NCBI RefSeq assembly: GCF_002811475.1
Contig: NZ_NPDL01000001.1
Span: 372,001 to 436,000 of the forward strand
Direction: 5' to 3'
Length of the DNA: 64,000 nucleotides
Source: Leptospira hartskeerlii
GTDB taxonomy: Bacteria; Spirochaetota; Leptospiria; Leptospirales; Leptospiraceae
The position numbers and the translations under genes are program-made. Positions 1 to 8,676 of this stretch are shown here, in pieces. Below the pieces are notes generated by a model. The model made no database searches, was not told the origin of the DNA, and saw only the letters and a program-made list of their open reading frames with translations. Numbering within the stretch: the first letter of the stretch is position 1; every line of letters begins with the position of its first letter.

Positions 1-1550
1 TATTCCGCCTTGATTGCCATAGTGACTAACGCAGCTTGTACTCCATGCCCGGTGGCATCCGCAAGAAAGATCCGATACACTCCGGGAGAAACTTCGAAAA
101 TATCATAGAAGTCTCCGCCTACTTCGTCTCTCGGAAGATATTTAACTGCGTATTTTAATTCTTTGTAAGATTCTACATTTTCCGGAAAAAGTTTCTTCTG
201 AATTCTTTGGGCAACGAGTAAATCTTTTCGTATTCTTTCCAAGGAATGATTTAATTCGGAAGTTTTTTCTCGAACAAGAACTTCCAAGTTGTCTTTTAGA
301 ATGTTCAGTGCACTGTTTGTGATCCTTAAATTTTCACTGAGTATTTCAGATTTTCTGAATGCTCTTGCTATCCTTCTGGAAAGCACTAAAGATTGAGAGA
401 GAGTGAATACAAGAAGTCCATAAGGAGAAAGATTGATCCCTCTCAGATTTAATTTGTCCCAAAGTAGATCTATTCCTACTGTGATCCCGAATGCAAAAAA
501 TCCTGTGAGGAATAAGATGGAGTCTTCTCTTTTTCTCCAAACTCCTAAACATACGGTGAACAGGACATAGAGTAGGCCGATTCCGGTTACGATTTGAAAT
601 GGTTCTACGATCTTTGTGAAAAATCCGATCGGAAATAATAGAGTGATATCGTAAGCAATCGCTATAACCCAGGCGATGGCCGGCACCCAAGGAATTGTAT
701 CCTCTGGGAACAAAGAGCGATGGAACATCAAAAAGATCGGAACTGCGGTATAGAAGGAGAAGAATTCCAATCTAAAAACGGATTCCCAAGGAAAGTCCGG
801 GAAAATTTCTAGGACAAGCCTGTTGCCGATCAATGCAACTCTCAAAGTTAATAAAAACGTAAATAATGCAAAATAGAATGCGGACTTTTCCTTTCTTCTA
901 AATAGGAAAAGCCCGGTATGATATAGTCCTATCAAAAGAAGCCCGCCAAACAAAAACGATTCTCTGGATTGGGTGATCAACTTTTCTCTGTAAATCGCTT
1001 CTAATGTTCCGATTTTTGGAACCTGCCAGAAACCGCCGAAATTATTGATCCAATTGGAGCCTTGGATTAAAATTTCCGTATTTGTCTTCTCTACTCTTAA
1101 GGGTAGATACACAGATTTGATTTTAGGAATTTCGGAAGAAGGTTCTAAGTTCGGAGTTCCGGAAGAATAAATCAATTTTCCGTTATAATATAATTTATAA
1201 GCGGATGCAAAATCAGGCATCATCAACCCGATCTCTTTTTTCAGATCTTCTTCAGGAAAGATGATGGATAGACGAAAACTTGCAGCTCCTTCTCTTGGAA
1301 GTACTTGGTCTCCTTTTTTAGTATCCTGCCAGGAATGGGGAACGGATAACATATCCCAGTTAGCTGCTTGGCTTTTTTCAGGAGAAACAAATTCTCCGTA
1401 TATGAATTGCCAGTTCCCATTTAATGGAATAACCTCTGAATGTTCAGCAAGATCCTGAGAGGAAATTTGCAACACTCCATCTTGGATCGGTGCCGCTTCT
1501 AAAGAGAAACAAAACCAGAAAGTGGAAAGAAGTAAAAGAGACCGCTTCAC
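1..1550 (-). CDS. 7TMR-DISM receptor with SpoIIE/PP2C phosphatase domain (C-terminus cut by window edge)
   Basis: My translation from a GTG at 1550 gives 516 codons running off the left edge. A signal peptide of about 20 residues comes first. A beta-sandwich sensor like 7TMR-DISM extracellular domains follows (motifs LNGNWQF and VPHSWQD), then about seven hydrophobic helices (residues ~185-385), a short coiled linker, and the start of a SpoIIE-type phosphatase (EVGGDFYDIF, and LADATGHG with its metal-binding Asp). The family dephosphorylates anti-sigma-factor antagonists in partner-switching pathways; the partner here is unknown. The gene lies 33 bp after glpQ and is probably the last gene of that cluster. 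The GTG has only a weak ribosome binding site, so the start is moderately certain. Confidence 0.85.
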   Translation of the reverse strand, partial: MKRSLLLLSTFWFCFSLEAAPIQDGVLQISSQDLAEHSEVIPLNGNWQFIYGEFVSPEKSQAANWDMLSVPHSWQDTKKGDQVLPREGAASFRLSIIFPEEDLKKEIGLMMPDFASAYKLYYNGKLIYSSGTPNLEPSSEIPKIKSVYLPLRVEKTNTEILIQGSNWINNFGGFWQVPKIGTLEAIYREKLITQSRESFLFGGLLLIGLYHTGLFLFRRKEKSAFYFALFTFLLTLRVALIGNRLVLEIFPDFPWESVFRLEFFSFYTAVPIFLMFHRSLFPEDTIPWVPAIAWVIAIAYDITLLFPIGFFTKIVEPFQIVTGIGLLYVLFTVCLGVWRKREDSILFLTGFFAFGITVGIDLLWDKLNLRGINLSPYGLLVFTLSQSLVLSRRIARAFRKSEILSENLRITNSALNILKDNLEVLVREKTSELNHSLERIRKDLLVAQRIQKKLFPENVESYKELKYAVKYLPRDEVGGDFYDIFEVSPGVYRIFLADATGHGVQAALVTMAIKAE

Positions 1551-1583
1551 TTCCCGTTAGGATAAGCAGGACCCGAAGTGTGT

Positions 1584-2540
1584 CTAATGTTTTTTAAGAA
1601 CAGAATTCAATCGATCCGGATAATCTGTAATAATTCCATCCACGCCAGCTTTAATTAATCTTTCCATTTCTTGAGTTTCATTCACAGTCCAAGGAATCAC
1701 TTTAATCCCTAAAGAATGAGCTTTTGAAACGAATTCATCCGTTACGAATAAAAAATAAGGAGAAATAATATCCGCTTTTAACTCTTTTGTTTGATTTAAA
1801 ACAAGTTCCCTTCTGGAGCCACCGAATCCGAATTTCATCGCTGCGCCTTGAGGATATGTGAGGGAGAATAACGCAGAAGTTTGGATCTTAGGATTTTTTT
1901 TCTTCACTAAGGAAAGTGCTGGGAGGTAAAAAGATTGGATTGTTGAACGGTCTACAACTTTAGCAGTTTCGATTGCCTTGATCAAAAGACTTACGTGAGC
2001 TTCTAAAATTTCATTAGAGACTTGTGACTGTTCATCATTCGGGAATTTGGTTTCTATATTAAATTTAGGGATAACTTTTCTTTTTCCGGTTCGTTCCCAG
2101 GTTTGGACTTTTTCAAAAAATTCTTGGATGGTCAAAAGTTCCGTTCCCGGGACGGAGATCTGCTCGGGAAATTTGGGATTCTTTTTAGTTCCACAATCTA
2201 ATTCTTTTAATTCTGCAAGAGTCAGTTCATAAATGGATTTGGAAACGATCTCCGATCCGTCTTTTTTAGAACATAATGCTGGATTAGATTCGGAATCATG
2301 GTGTATTATAATTTTCTGATCTTTGGTGAGAACCGTATCCAGTTCGATTGTGGTCATTCCTTGGGAAAGGGCCTCTTCGAATGCCGGCCAAGTATTTTCC
2401 GGTTTTAGACCTCTAGCTCCTCTATGTCCTTGCAGATCCAAATTACCCTCGATCGGGGTATTTCGGATCTGTTCTCCGCCACAAGATATATACATCAAAA
2501 AGAATATTAAGAATGTTTGTTTGATTTGGAATGATTTCAT
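1584..2540 (-). CDS. glpQ: Glycerophosphodiester phosphodiesterase lipoprotein
   Basis: 318 residues. A hydrophobic leader ends in a lipobox-like MYISC, so Cys20 is probably lipidated and the enzyme envelope-anchored. The GDPD fold is clear: GHRG at residues 38-41, PENT, IELD and IIHHD supply the catalytic His/Arg and metal-binding acidic residues. The family hydrolyses glycerophosphodiesters, the deacylation products of phospholipids, to glycerol 3-phosphate plus an alcohol. It follows the GlpF-type channel gene by 22 bp on the same strand. The inference is an operon that releases glycerol derivatives outside and imports glycerol. The length matches bacterial GlpQ proteins. Confidence 0.92.
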   Translation of the reverse strand: MKSFQIKQTFLIFFLMYISCGGEQIRNTPIEGNLDLQGHRGARGLKPENTWPAFEEALSQGMTTIELDTVLTKDQKIIIHHDSESNPALCSKKDGSEIVSKSIYELTLAELKELDCGTKKNPKFPEQISVPGTELLTIQEFFEKVQTWERTGKRKVIPKFNIETKFPNDEQSQVSNEILEAHVSLLIKAIETAKVVDRSTIQSFYLPALSLVKKKNPKIQTSALFSLTYPQGAAMKFGFGGSRRELVLNQTKELKADIISPYFLFVTDEFVSKAHSLGIKVIPWTVNETQEMERLIKAGVDGIITDYPDRLNSVLKKH

Positions 2541-2562
2541 ACTGTCGATCCGATCCCACCGA

Positions 2563-3282
2563 TTATAATATAGATTTTAAGAATATTCCAGCAACTGCTC
2601 CGCCCGCTAAAGGAGCAAGAATTGGAAGCCATGCATATTTCCATCCTGAGTTTCCTTTGTTTGCGATAGGAAGAATATAATGTGCCAATCTAGGTCCTAA
2701 ATCTCTCGCAGGATTGATCGCATATCCCGTGGTTCCGCCCATAGAAAGTCCGATCACCCAGACCAGAACTCCCACATAGCCTACACCGATCGGCGTGGTT
2801 ACATCGGCAATCTGCGGGGAGAATATTGAATGGAGTCCTATGATCAATAAGAAGGTACCTAAAAACTCGCTGATAAAGTTAGAAGGAGGATTAGAGATCG
2901 CAGGGTCGGTAGAGAATACAGCTAAAATTTTTCCTGAATCTTTGGTCTCTTTCCAATGAGGAAGATAATGTAGATATACAGCCACGGCACCTAAGAACGC
3001 CCCCAGGAATTGTGCAGGAAGGTATATTGGAATTTTAGAATATTCTCCCGATTGAACTGCAAATGCCAAAGTAACTGCAGGGTTTAAGTGGGCATCCGCA
3101 CTTCCAAATGCTTTGGCCGTGAAAACTCCTAAGATGACCGCGAATGCCCAGGCGGCAGTGATCACGATCCAGCCGGAATCTTTTGCTTTAGATTTTTCTA
3201 ATAAAACTCCGGCTACTACTCCGTCTCCTAAAAGTATTAGCACAAACGTGCCTAAAAATTCTCCAAAAAAAGGGGACGTCAT
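2563..3282 (-). CDS. glpF: MIP-family glycerol facilitator
   Basis: 239 residues with six hydrophobic spans and two half-helix NPA motifs, NPA at 67-69 and NPARD at 190-194. The Asp after the second NPA box is the usual mark of glycerol-conducting members, as opposed to water-only aquaporins; this is family knowledge and transport was not tested. The start codon follows GAGGTAA, which is also the 3' end of the upstream dehydrogenase gene (8-bp gap), so translation is probably coupled. Its neighbour glpQ makes a source of glycerol compounds plausible. No glycerol kinase gene is present in the window. Confidence 0.9.
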   Translation of the reverse strand: MTSPFFGEFLGTFVLILLGDGVVAGVLLEKSKAKDSGWIVITAAWAFAVILGVFTAKAFGSADAHLNPAVTLAFAVQSGEYSKIPIYLPAQFLGAFLGAVAVYLHYLPHWKETKDSGKILAVFSTDPAISNPPSNFISEFLGTFLLIIGLHSIFSPQIADVTTPIGVGYVGVLVWVIGLSMGGTTGYAINPARDLGPRLAHYILPIANKGNSGWKYAWLPILAPLAGGAVAGIFLKSIL

Positions 3283-3290
3283 TTTATATA

Positions 3291-4031
3291 TTACCTCATT
3301 TTTCCCATCAATTTAACTGTAGCCTTTCTGCCGATCAGCTTAGAAACCTTTACTAAAACTTTATTCGGAAGTCCTGATACCACAGTAGGCGAGCTTCTTT
3401 TTTTCAAAGCTGCCAAAGCATATTCTACCAATGTCTCTGCTGATTGAGCGATTGCTTTCGGGAAATCTTTAGGATCTCCTCCTGCTCTTTCGAAAAAGTT
3501 AGAAACCGTCACACCGGGGCAAAGTCCCATAACGTAGACACCTCTTTTTCTCTGCTCATACCATAAAGATTCACTGAAGGAAGTTACGAATGCCTTAGTC
3601 GCAGAATACACACCGGAAGAAGGCATAGGAACAAGGCCCAGAGTAGAAGAGATATTCATCAAGGAATCTCCTGACTGGGAATTTTTTAGAAAGGAATAGG
3701 ACAAAGAAACAAGGGAATCAATATTAAGACGTGTCATCGCTTGTAATCTAGGTAGATCTGCTTTATCAAACGGTCCGTATACCCCGAAACCTGCATTATT
3801 TATTAATAAATCGTAATGGTTGTTTTCTAATTCTTTTTGGATCTTTGCAGTTGATTTCGGATCAGATAAGTCTGCGACGATAAATGTATGGCCTTTTCCG
3901 AGCTCATCTATTAGTTGTTTGAGTCTTACTTCGTTTCTTGCGACTGCAGTGATCTTATAACCTTTTGCCGCAAGTTGTTTGGCGAATTCTCTTCCGATCC
4001 CTTCGCTCGCTCCAGTGACTAAAGCTTTCAT
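3291..4031 (-). CDS. Short-chain dehydrogenase/reductase
   Basis: 246 residues, a classical SDR. The nucleotide-binding TGASEGIG motif is at residues 6-13, NNAG at 78-81, catalytic Ser near 128, and the YxxxK pair at Tyr142 and Lys146. Arg32-Asn33 after the second strand fits NADP(H) preference (inference). The substrate cannot be read from the sequence; related proteins reduce acyl or keto groups in lipid metabolism. A strong GAGGAGG site precedes the ATG. It is the first gene of the run leading to glpF and glpQ, which hints at a lipid role. The MarR gene lies 136 bp upstream on the same strand. Confidence 0.88.
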   Translation of the reverse strand: MKALVTGASEGIGREFAKQLAAKGYKITAVARNEVRLKQLIDELGKGHTFIVADLSDPKSTAKIQKELENNHYDLLINNAGFGVYGPFDKADLPRLQAMTRLNIDSLVSLSYSFLKNSQSGDSLMNISSTLGLVPMPSSGVYSATKAFVTSFSESLWYEQRKRGVYVMGLCPGVTVSNFFERAGGDPKDFPKAIAQSAETLVEYALAALKKRSSPTVVSGLPNKVLVKVSKLIGRKATVKLMGKMR

Positions 4032-4167
4032 TCTTTCCTCCTCTAAAAATTCCCAAAAAGTTTGGAATTCATTTAGTTCTAAAAGTTTTCGCAGAATTGT
4101 TCTGCAAAATCGGCTAGTTGAGCAAGCTTAAAAAAATAAGCAGAATAGTAGAATCCTTCTAAAAGGA

Positions 4168-4662
4168 TTATACGTCCGGTCGGTTCTGCAGAAGTTTTTC
4201 TCTTTCTTCTTCCATGATCCGGATCGATTTGCGGGTATAATCTAAAATGACCTTTAGTTCTTCGGCAGTATAAGCTGAAAGATGTTCCCAAACGGATTTT
4301 GCTAAACCTTCGAATAGACCTCCTATTTTTTGCATAGCGGCCATATCCTGGGTCAGAAAAATTCTCACCTTTCTCCTATCATTCGGATCATTCTTGCGTT
4401 CAACTAGTCCCTTCTTCTCCAAACGATCAATGAGAGAAGTTACTGCTCCTGTGCTGAGTCCCATACTCTTAGAGATTTCCCCCGCGGTTTGGGGCCCCTG
4501 TGTAAATAGAAAATCCACACATTTGTGATCTGTAATGTGCAACCCAAGCCGATCCGCGATGGTCTGGTGAAATAAAATGGATACGGTGCTCAGGTTTTTG
4601 GAATCGGTCATAATGGATTCCAGCAATTCGGGCTTGGTTTTTGGGATTTTTTTGTCTTGCAA
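4168..4662 (-). CDS. MarR-family transcriptional regulator
   Basis: 164 residues with a winged helix around 55-115 (GEISKSMGLSTGAV, then LEKKGLVERK and NDRRKVRI, the wing). MarR dimers bind palindromes and are released by small molecules. The longer TTG start is kept because the segment PKTKPELLESI before the first helix resembles the N-termini of related MarR proteins. The alternative is an internal ATG at 4611. Neither has a good ribosome binding site. Inverted repeats lie just upstream between this gene and a divergent small membrane protein gene, so it may control itself, that gene and the downstream dehydrogenase. Confidence 0.85.
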   Translation of the reverse strand: MQDKKIPKTKPELLESIMTDSKNLSTVSILFHQTIADRLGLHITDHKCVDFLFTQGPQTAGEISKSMGLSTGAVTSLIDRLEKKGLVERKNDPNDRRKVRIFLTQDMAAMQKIGGLFEGLAKSVWEHLSAYTAEELKVILDYTRKSIRIMEEEREKLLQNRPDV

Positions 4663-4667
4663 TTATT

Positions 4668-4711
4668 TTGACCGTCAAGTATCTCGATAATCAAGATAAT
4701 TAATCATCGAG
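4668..4711. promoter_or_regulatory. Candidate MarR operators in divergent promoter region
   Basis: Three overlapping symmetries lie between the MarR gene and the small membrane protein gene. TTGACCGTCAA (4668-4678) is a perfect odd palindrome. ATCT at 4681-4684 pairs with AGAT further on. CTCGAT at 4683-4688 pairs with ATCGAG at 4706-4711. A GATAAT at 4695-4700 could serve as a -10 box for the plus strand. MarR proteins usually bind such sites; that this protein binds here is inferred. Confidence 0.5.
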
Positions 4712-4736
4712 TTAATTCGATCTAAGGAGAACAAAC

Positions 4737-4901
4737 ATGGCAGAAAATAGCAAGAACGAAATTCCGGATTACCCTTGGTATTCTTGGGGATCTCCAATCG
4801 GTTTGGGAGTTTGGATGCTTTCCGCTTCTACATCCTTTTCGGTTTTCGTGTATTTTATAGCACAGGCATATACGGCAGTGAAAGCAAGTTTTGGGAGCTA
4901 A
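4737..4901 (+). CDS. Small single-span membrane protein (54 aa)
   Basis: This short gene reads MAENSKNEIPDYPWYSWG, then one hydrophobic segment (residues ~20-45), ending KASFGS. An excellent ribosome binding site (AAGGAGA, 6-7 bp before the ATG) and a strong hairpin after the stop argue that it is real. The N-terminus is polar with a Trp/Pro/Tyr cluster, and there is no signal-cleavage site. I do not recognise the family. It is divergent from the MarR gene with operator-like repeats between them, so it is probably MarR-controlled. It could be a stress-induced membrane peptide or an accessory subunit of a larger membrane protein. Confidence 0.7.
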   Translation: MAENSKNEIPDYPWYSWGSPIGLGVWMLSASTSFSVFVYFIAQAYTAVKASFGS

Positions 4902-4909
4902 ACAAAAGA

Positions 4910-4963
4910 AGAAGGTCCAGTGAAAACCGGACCTTCTGAATATTCCCGGCCTGAGAAGCCGGG
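4910..4963. terminator. Tandem hairpin terminator between convergent genes
   Basis: Two hairpins stand in tandem. AGAAGGTCC pairs with GGACCTTCT (4910-4937), and CCCGGC pairs with GCCGGG (4945-4963), followed by an A/T-rich run. They lie between the stop of the small membrane protein gene and the stop of the minus-strand PI-PLC gene, so they can serve both. Confidence 0.75.
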
Positions 4964-4985
4964 AGATTAAATATATTATTATTTA

Positions 4986-6920
4986 TTAATATGATTTTTT
5001 CCAAAGTTGGTTGCTAGTATTTTTGAATTCCCATTGGCTCACTAAGGATCCGTTGGAAGTTCCATTGGCATCTACGGCATACAATGAGTTGATTCGGTTG
5101 CGGATACTATCTCCTACAAAATCGAATCTCATATTGTTCATGTCTTTACAATCCCAGAGAGCGATCTTTCCACCGTTACGAGCTTCTCCACCGTTATCCA
5201 TACATTTATTTGGATCCAGCTTGCTTCTAAGAAAACCGTTGCCTGCATCGTAATACCATTTTTGCGCGTTTGTCCCGTTACAGTTGTAAACTTGGATTCT
5301 TGCACCGTTTGCAGTACTACTGTTGCTTATATCTAAACATCTGTCAGAGGCTTGGTTGATCAGAGCGAAGTAAGGGGTTTCATAATTTTTCTCCCAACGT
5401 TGGTTATTTCCACCGTGCCAAGTCCATTGGCTTACTAAAGAGCCGCTGGTAGAACCGTTAGCATCTACAGCGATAGATTCATTTTGTCTGACTCGCATAG
5501 AGTCATCGTAAAAATCGAATCTCATATTATCTATATTATCTCTACAATCCCAGAGTACTATCTTACCTCCGTTCCAATTCTCTGCTCCGTTATCCAAACA
5601 CTTGTCATTATTCAATTTGCTTCTTAGATGACTTGTGGAATGTTCATAGAACCATTTCTGAGCATTAGTATTGTTACAGTTCCAAACTTGGACACGAGTA
5701 CCGTTTTCGGTTCCACTGTTACTTACATCCAAACACAGATTGGATTGTTTACTTTTTAAAGTGAAGTATCTTGGCTCCAGGTCATTCACATCCATGCATG
5801 CTTCGAATGCATATTGAGAGAAACGAGGACCGGCAAAATCCACCATCGCGATATTCAAACGTTGTCCGGATTTTTTAGCTTCTCTATCTAAGTCATAAAC
5901 AAAACTTGCATGATCCAATTTATCATTGGTAAGATCTTCTATACTTCCCCAGTACGGTGGGAAAATGATCTGAGCGGCAGTTGGAGTTAAGATCATTTGA
6001 GCTACGTAAAATTTTCCACCTCGATCGTCTTTGATGCGATCTCTAAGCGCACTGATTAGATCGGATTCATTTCCGGTATTCTGCCAATCGCTCTTCATTG
6101 TTTGGCCTTGGTTCCAATACAATTGAGATAAGTCTGCGTAATTTCCGCCACCCCAGATCAGGATTACGTTCTTGTCTAGATCCCAAAGTTGACCGAAGTT
6201 AACTGAATTCCCTAAATTACGAGGCGCCATTCTGGAACCTAAATAAGGAAGAACCAGTTGGTCTTTTAGTTCGTAATGTTCCGCATCGCTCATGCTATCC
6301 ACGTTCTGGATATGAACGAATACGACCTCTTTCTTGCGATTATTCACGAAGCTAGAGATATGTTGGAACACTTCCTGTGCGGAAACAGAAACGCTGGATC
6401 CATGGTGGATCTTGAACGTTCCGTCTATCTTTTTGATCCTAAGATCAAAGTATCGATACCCTAGAGATAATTGTTCTCCCACATTGTATTCTTGCGTTTG
6501 TGAGATATTCTCGTCGATTCCTTGGATCCCGTAAGTTCCGGAGTCATGAGTCCCAGGAATACAAATGTTTCTAAGCTGAGTATTGGATCTGGATTGGTAT
6601 CCGCTGCTCATCCAAGCCTGCGGATCTATCTGTAATTTTGGAGCATATACTGGTCGTGGACTTCTTCCATCTTTTCCCTTGGTGCCCCCACCCTCGAAAG
6701 GAATTCCGCTTGGTTGGTCCAAAGGAGGAGGAGTTAGATATTCTGCCTTATAATTTATGTCTGCAGGAAGAGAGCCACCGGATTTACCGTTGGCTTGGAC
6801 TAAAAATAACAAAGAATCGTAGTTCGAGGAGGAATCTTTACATCCTGCTCCAACCAGAGACACAGCACAAATAAATGCGGCTGCGACGATCCGGGAGGAA
6901 AATACCTTGGAAGTTTTCAT
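4986..6920 (-). CDS. PI-PLC X-domain lipoprotein with two ricin-type lectin domains
   Basis: About 644 residues from the ATG at 6920, chosen over an upstream TTG at 6935 because GGTGA sits just before it. The lipobox LVGAGC puts a lipidated Cys at 27. After a low-complexity linker comes a PI-PLC X-like domain (~110-380) with catalytic-type histidines in PGTHDSG and IHHGSS. Two consecutive beta-trefoil lectin domains follow (~385-510 and ~515-644), each with CLD, QxW-type (NAQKW, NQRW) and DNG repeats. The two lectin copies are clearly duplicated. Such domains bind galactose-type glycans. The inference is an envelope or surface enzyme acting on phosphoinositides or GPI-like lipids near glycans. 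It is a single gene, with a 283-bp non-coding region upstream. Confidence 0.9.
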   Translation of the reverse strand: MKTSKVFSSRIVAAAFICAVSLVGAGCKDSSSNYDSLLFLVQANGKSGGSLPADINYKAEYLTPPPLDQPSGIPFEGGGTKGKDGRSPRPVYAPKLQIDPQAWMSSGYQSRSNTQLRNICIPGTHDSGTYGIQGIDENISQTQEYNVGEQLSLGYRYFDLRIKKIDGTFKIHHGSSVSVSAQEVFQHISSFVNNRKKEVVFVHIQNVDSMSDAEHYELKDQLVLPYLGSRMAPRNLGNSVNFGQLWDLDKNVILIWGGGNYADLSQLYWNQGQTMKSDWQNTGNESDLISALRDRIKDDRGGKFYVAQMILTPTAAQIIFPPYWGSIEDLTNDKLDHASFVYDLDREAKKSGQRLNIAMVDFAGPRFSQYAFEACMDVNDLEPRYFTLKSKQSNLCLDVSNSGTENGTRVQVWNCNNTNAQKWFYEHSTSHLRSKLNNDKCLDNGAENWNGGKIVLWDCRDNIDNMRFDFYDDSMRVRQNESIAVDANGSTSGSLVSQWTWHGGNNQRWEKNYETPYFALINQASDRCLDISNSSTANGARIQVYNCNGTNAQKWYYDAGNGFLRSKLDPNKCMDNGGEARNGGKIALWDCKDMNNMRFDFVGDSIRNRINSLYAVDANGTSNGSLVSQWEFKNTSNQLWKKSY

Positions 6921-7203
6921 TTTTTCACCATTCAAATGATCTGTTTTTCTGCATTATGAAAGTTTAATGCTTTGCACCGATATTCGGAGTAGAAGAAGAA
7001 ATACCCGGAACTTTTTCTATGTCAACGTCCTTTCGAATTTTTTTAAAAAGTTCACATAACGATTGTTTTTTAAAGAATCAGAAGGTTCTGGATTTGTTAT
7101 CTCGATATAATCGGAATATAAGGCAACTTCTTCGGAGTGAACAAAAGGGAAATCGCTTTGCCAAGAAGAGCGGAGCTTCCAATCTGACCGCAAAGAATCT
7201 ATT

Positions 7204-7743
7204 ATGAAATTATACTCTAGCGATAAAAAAGAATCTCTATCAACTTGGTGGTTGCGTTTTCGTTTAAACCATTGGCCTTGTTTGTGGTGTACAGGAGGAA
7301 AGATACAATTTATTTCCTCAGACTTAAGAGAACTTCATGTAAGTTTAAAGAAAAATCTCCGTACGTTAAATAGAGTCGGAACAATTTATGGGGGAAGTAT
7401 CTATAGTTCTGTAGATCCGTACTATATGTTGATGATGATGTGGATACTCGGACCGGACTATGTGGTCTGGGACAAGGCTGCGAAAGTAAAATTCGTCAGA
7501 CCGATCCTTGATAAAGTAAAGATCCGATTTTTGATCACAGAAGAATTGATCGAAAAAACAAAACAAGATATATTAGAAAAAGGTGAAATCGTTTTCGATC
7601 TTCCTGCAAAGTACGAAGATGAAGAAGGAACGGTGTATGCCACTTTCGAAAAAACGATCTACGCTGCATCCAAGGAATTTTACGAGAAGAAGTTAGCTTC
7701 TAAAAATATGACCTCAGCGTTTAAGCCCAGTAAAAGAAGTTAA
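7204..7743 (+). CDS. DUF4442 (hotdog-fold, thioesterase-like) protein
   Basis: 179 residues of the DUF4442/PaaI-like hotdog group. Recognisable stretches are GTIYGGSIYSSVDPYYM (the central-helix region) and VVWDKAAKVKFVRP. Family members are thought to be acyl-CoA thioesterases, but few have been tested. A second copy of this family is at 43890-44423. There is no membrane segment or signal peptide. The start has a poor ribosome binding site; no better in-frame start is nearby. The gene converges on the GGDEF-like gene with 2 bp between stops and no terminator between them. Confidence 0.75.
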   Translation: MKLYSSDKKESLSTWWLRFRLNHWPCLWCTGGKIQFISSDLRELHVSLKKNLRTLNRVGTIYGGSIYSSVDPYYMLMMMWILGPDYVVWDKAAKVKFVRPILDKVKIRFLITEELIEKTKQDILEKGEIVFDLPAKYEDEEGTVYATFEKTIYAASKEFYEKKLASKNMTSAFKPSKRS

Positions 7744-7745
7744 TA

Positions 7746-8591
7746 CTAATAATTTCCTGTTTGGACTTTTTGAAGAAGAACATCGTATGTAGAACCGTCT
7801 TCCGGATACATTGCGACTCCTAAGGAAACGGTAATTTTTACTTCTCCCCAAATACCGTTAGAGCAGGATTCCGAAAATAATCTTTTGATCTTTTCCGCTC
7901 TTTCCAAGACTATATTCTTATGTGCACCCGGAAGAAGAAGTAAGAATTTTTCGCCTCCTATTCTGGATGAGATATCGCTCCTTCTGGAATTTTCCAAAAG
8001 TATCCTGCCCATTTCTTTCAGAAGAAGGTCGCCTTCGGTGTTTCCGAATATTTCGTTGATCTCTTTTAATCCATCAATATGCAAATAAACCACACCGACA
8101 GTGGAGCCACTTCTTTCCGCTCTATAAAGTTCTGCCTGGAAGGATTCGATCGTATATTCTCTATTAAAAAGTCCAGTGAGTTGATCTCGAATTTCTAATT
8201 CTTTAATTTTATTTTCTCTTCTTCTAAAAAGGGTCTCGTATCTTTTTGCCTTTGCTTCCGTGAAAGATCTTTCTGTAATATCCCTAAAATAGAATGCCTT
8301 CGCAGGTTCTTTTTCATCCACTAGGATCGGGATTGTTCGACAAATGAATCTCCTTTTGCCGGAAGAAAGATGTAAGGTAAGATGAGAATGATCTTTTGAA
8401 TCTACTTTTAATAGTTTTGGATACCAAGAAGAATGTTTTAGATCGTTCTTTTCCGGGACAAGTCCAAGCTCTTTTGCCTGAACATTCGAATCCAAAAGTT
8501 TTCCCTTATTATCGGCGATGAGTATCGCATCTTCCTGATTTTCCAGAAAGTTCAGGTTTCGGATCCAATAGTTTTTAGGAGAAGAAGACAT
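7746..8591 (-). CDS. PAS domain protein with degenerate GGDEF domain
   Basis: 281 residues: a PAS-like sensor (~10-110), a coiled linker (KELEIRDQLTGLFNREY) and a GGDEF domain. The signature reads RIGGEKF, with Lys where the fourth, catalytic acidic residue belongs. The upstream RRSD matches the RxxD inhibitory site that binds c-di-GMP. The C-terminus stops soon after SLGVAMYPEDG, so the usual final ADxALYxAK helix is absent. From known diguanylate cyclases, this predicts an inactive enzyme that may act as a c-di-GMP or PAS-signal receptor. No transmembrane segment is seen, so it is probably cytoplasmic. Confidence 0.85.
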   Translation of the reverse strand: MSSSPKNYWIRNLNFLENQEDAILIADNKGKLLDSNVQAKELGLVPEKNDLKHSSWYPKLLKVDSKDHSHLTLHLSSGKRRFICRTIPILVDEKEPAKAFYFRDITERSFTEAKAKRYETLFRRRENKIKELEIRDQLTGLFNREYTIESFQAELYRAERSGSTVGVVYLHIDGLKEINEIFGNTEGDLLLKEMGRILLENSRRSDISSRIGGEKFLLLLPGAHKNIVLERAEKIKRLFSESCSNGIWGEVKITVSLGVAMYPEDGSTYDVLLQKVQTGNY

Positions 8592-8676
8592 GAAGTTCTA
8601 TTCGAAAAATTATCCCGGATTTGGCGGAAAATCAATCTTCTTCCGACTCTTTAAAAATTCGATCTTTAAGAAGTTT

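Noticed and set aside
7019..7207. 62-residue plus-strand frame before the DUF4442 gene
   Set aside because: It runs through A/T-rich leader DNA into the next gene's start and lacks a ribosome binding site.
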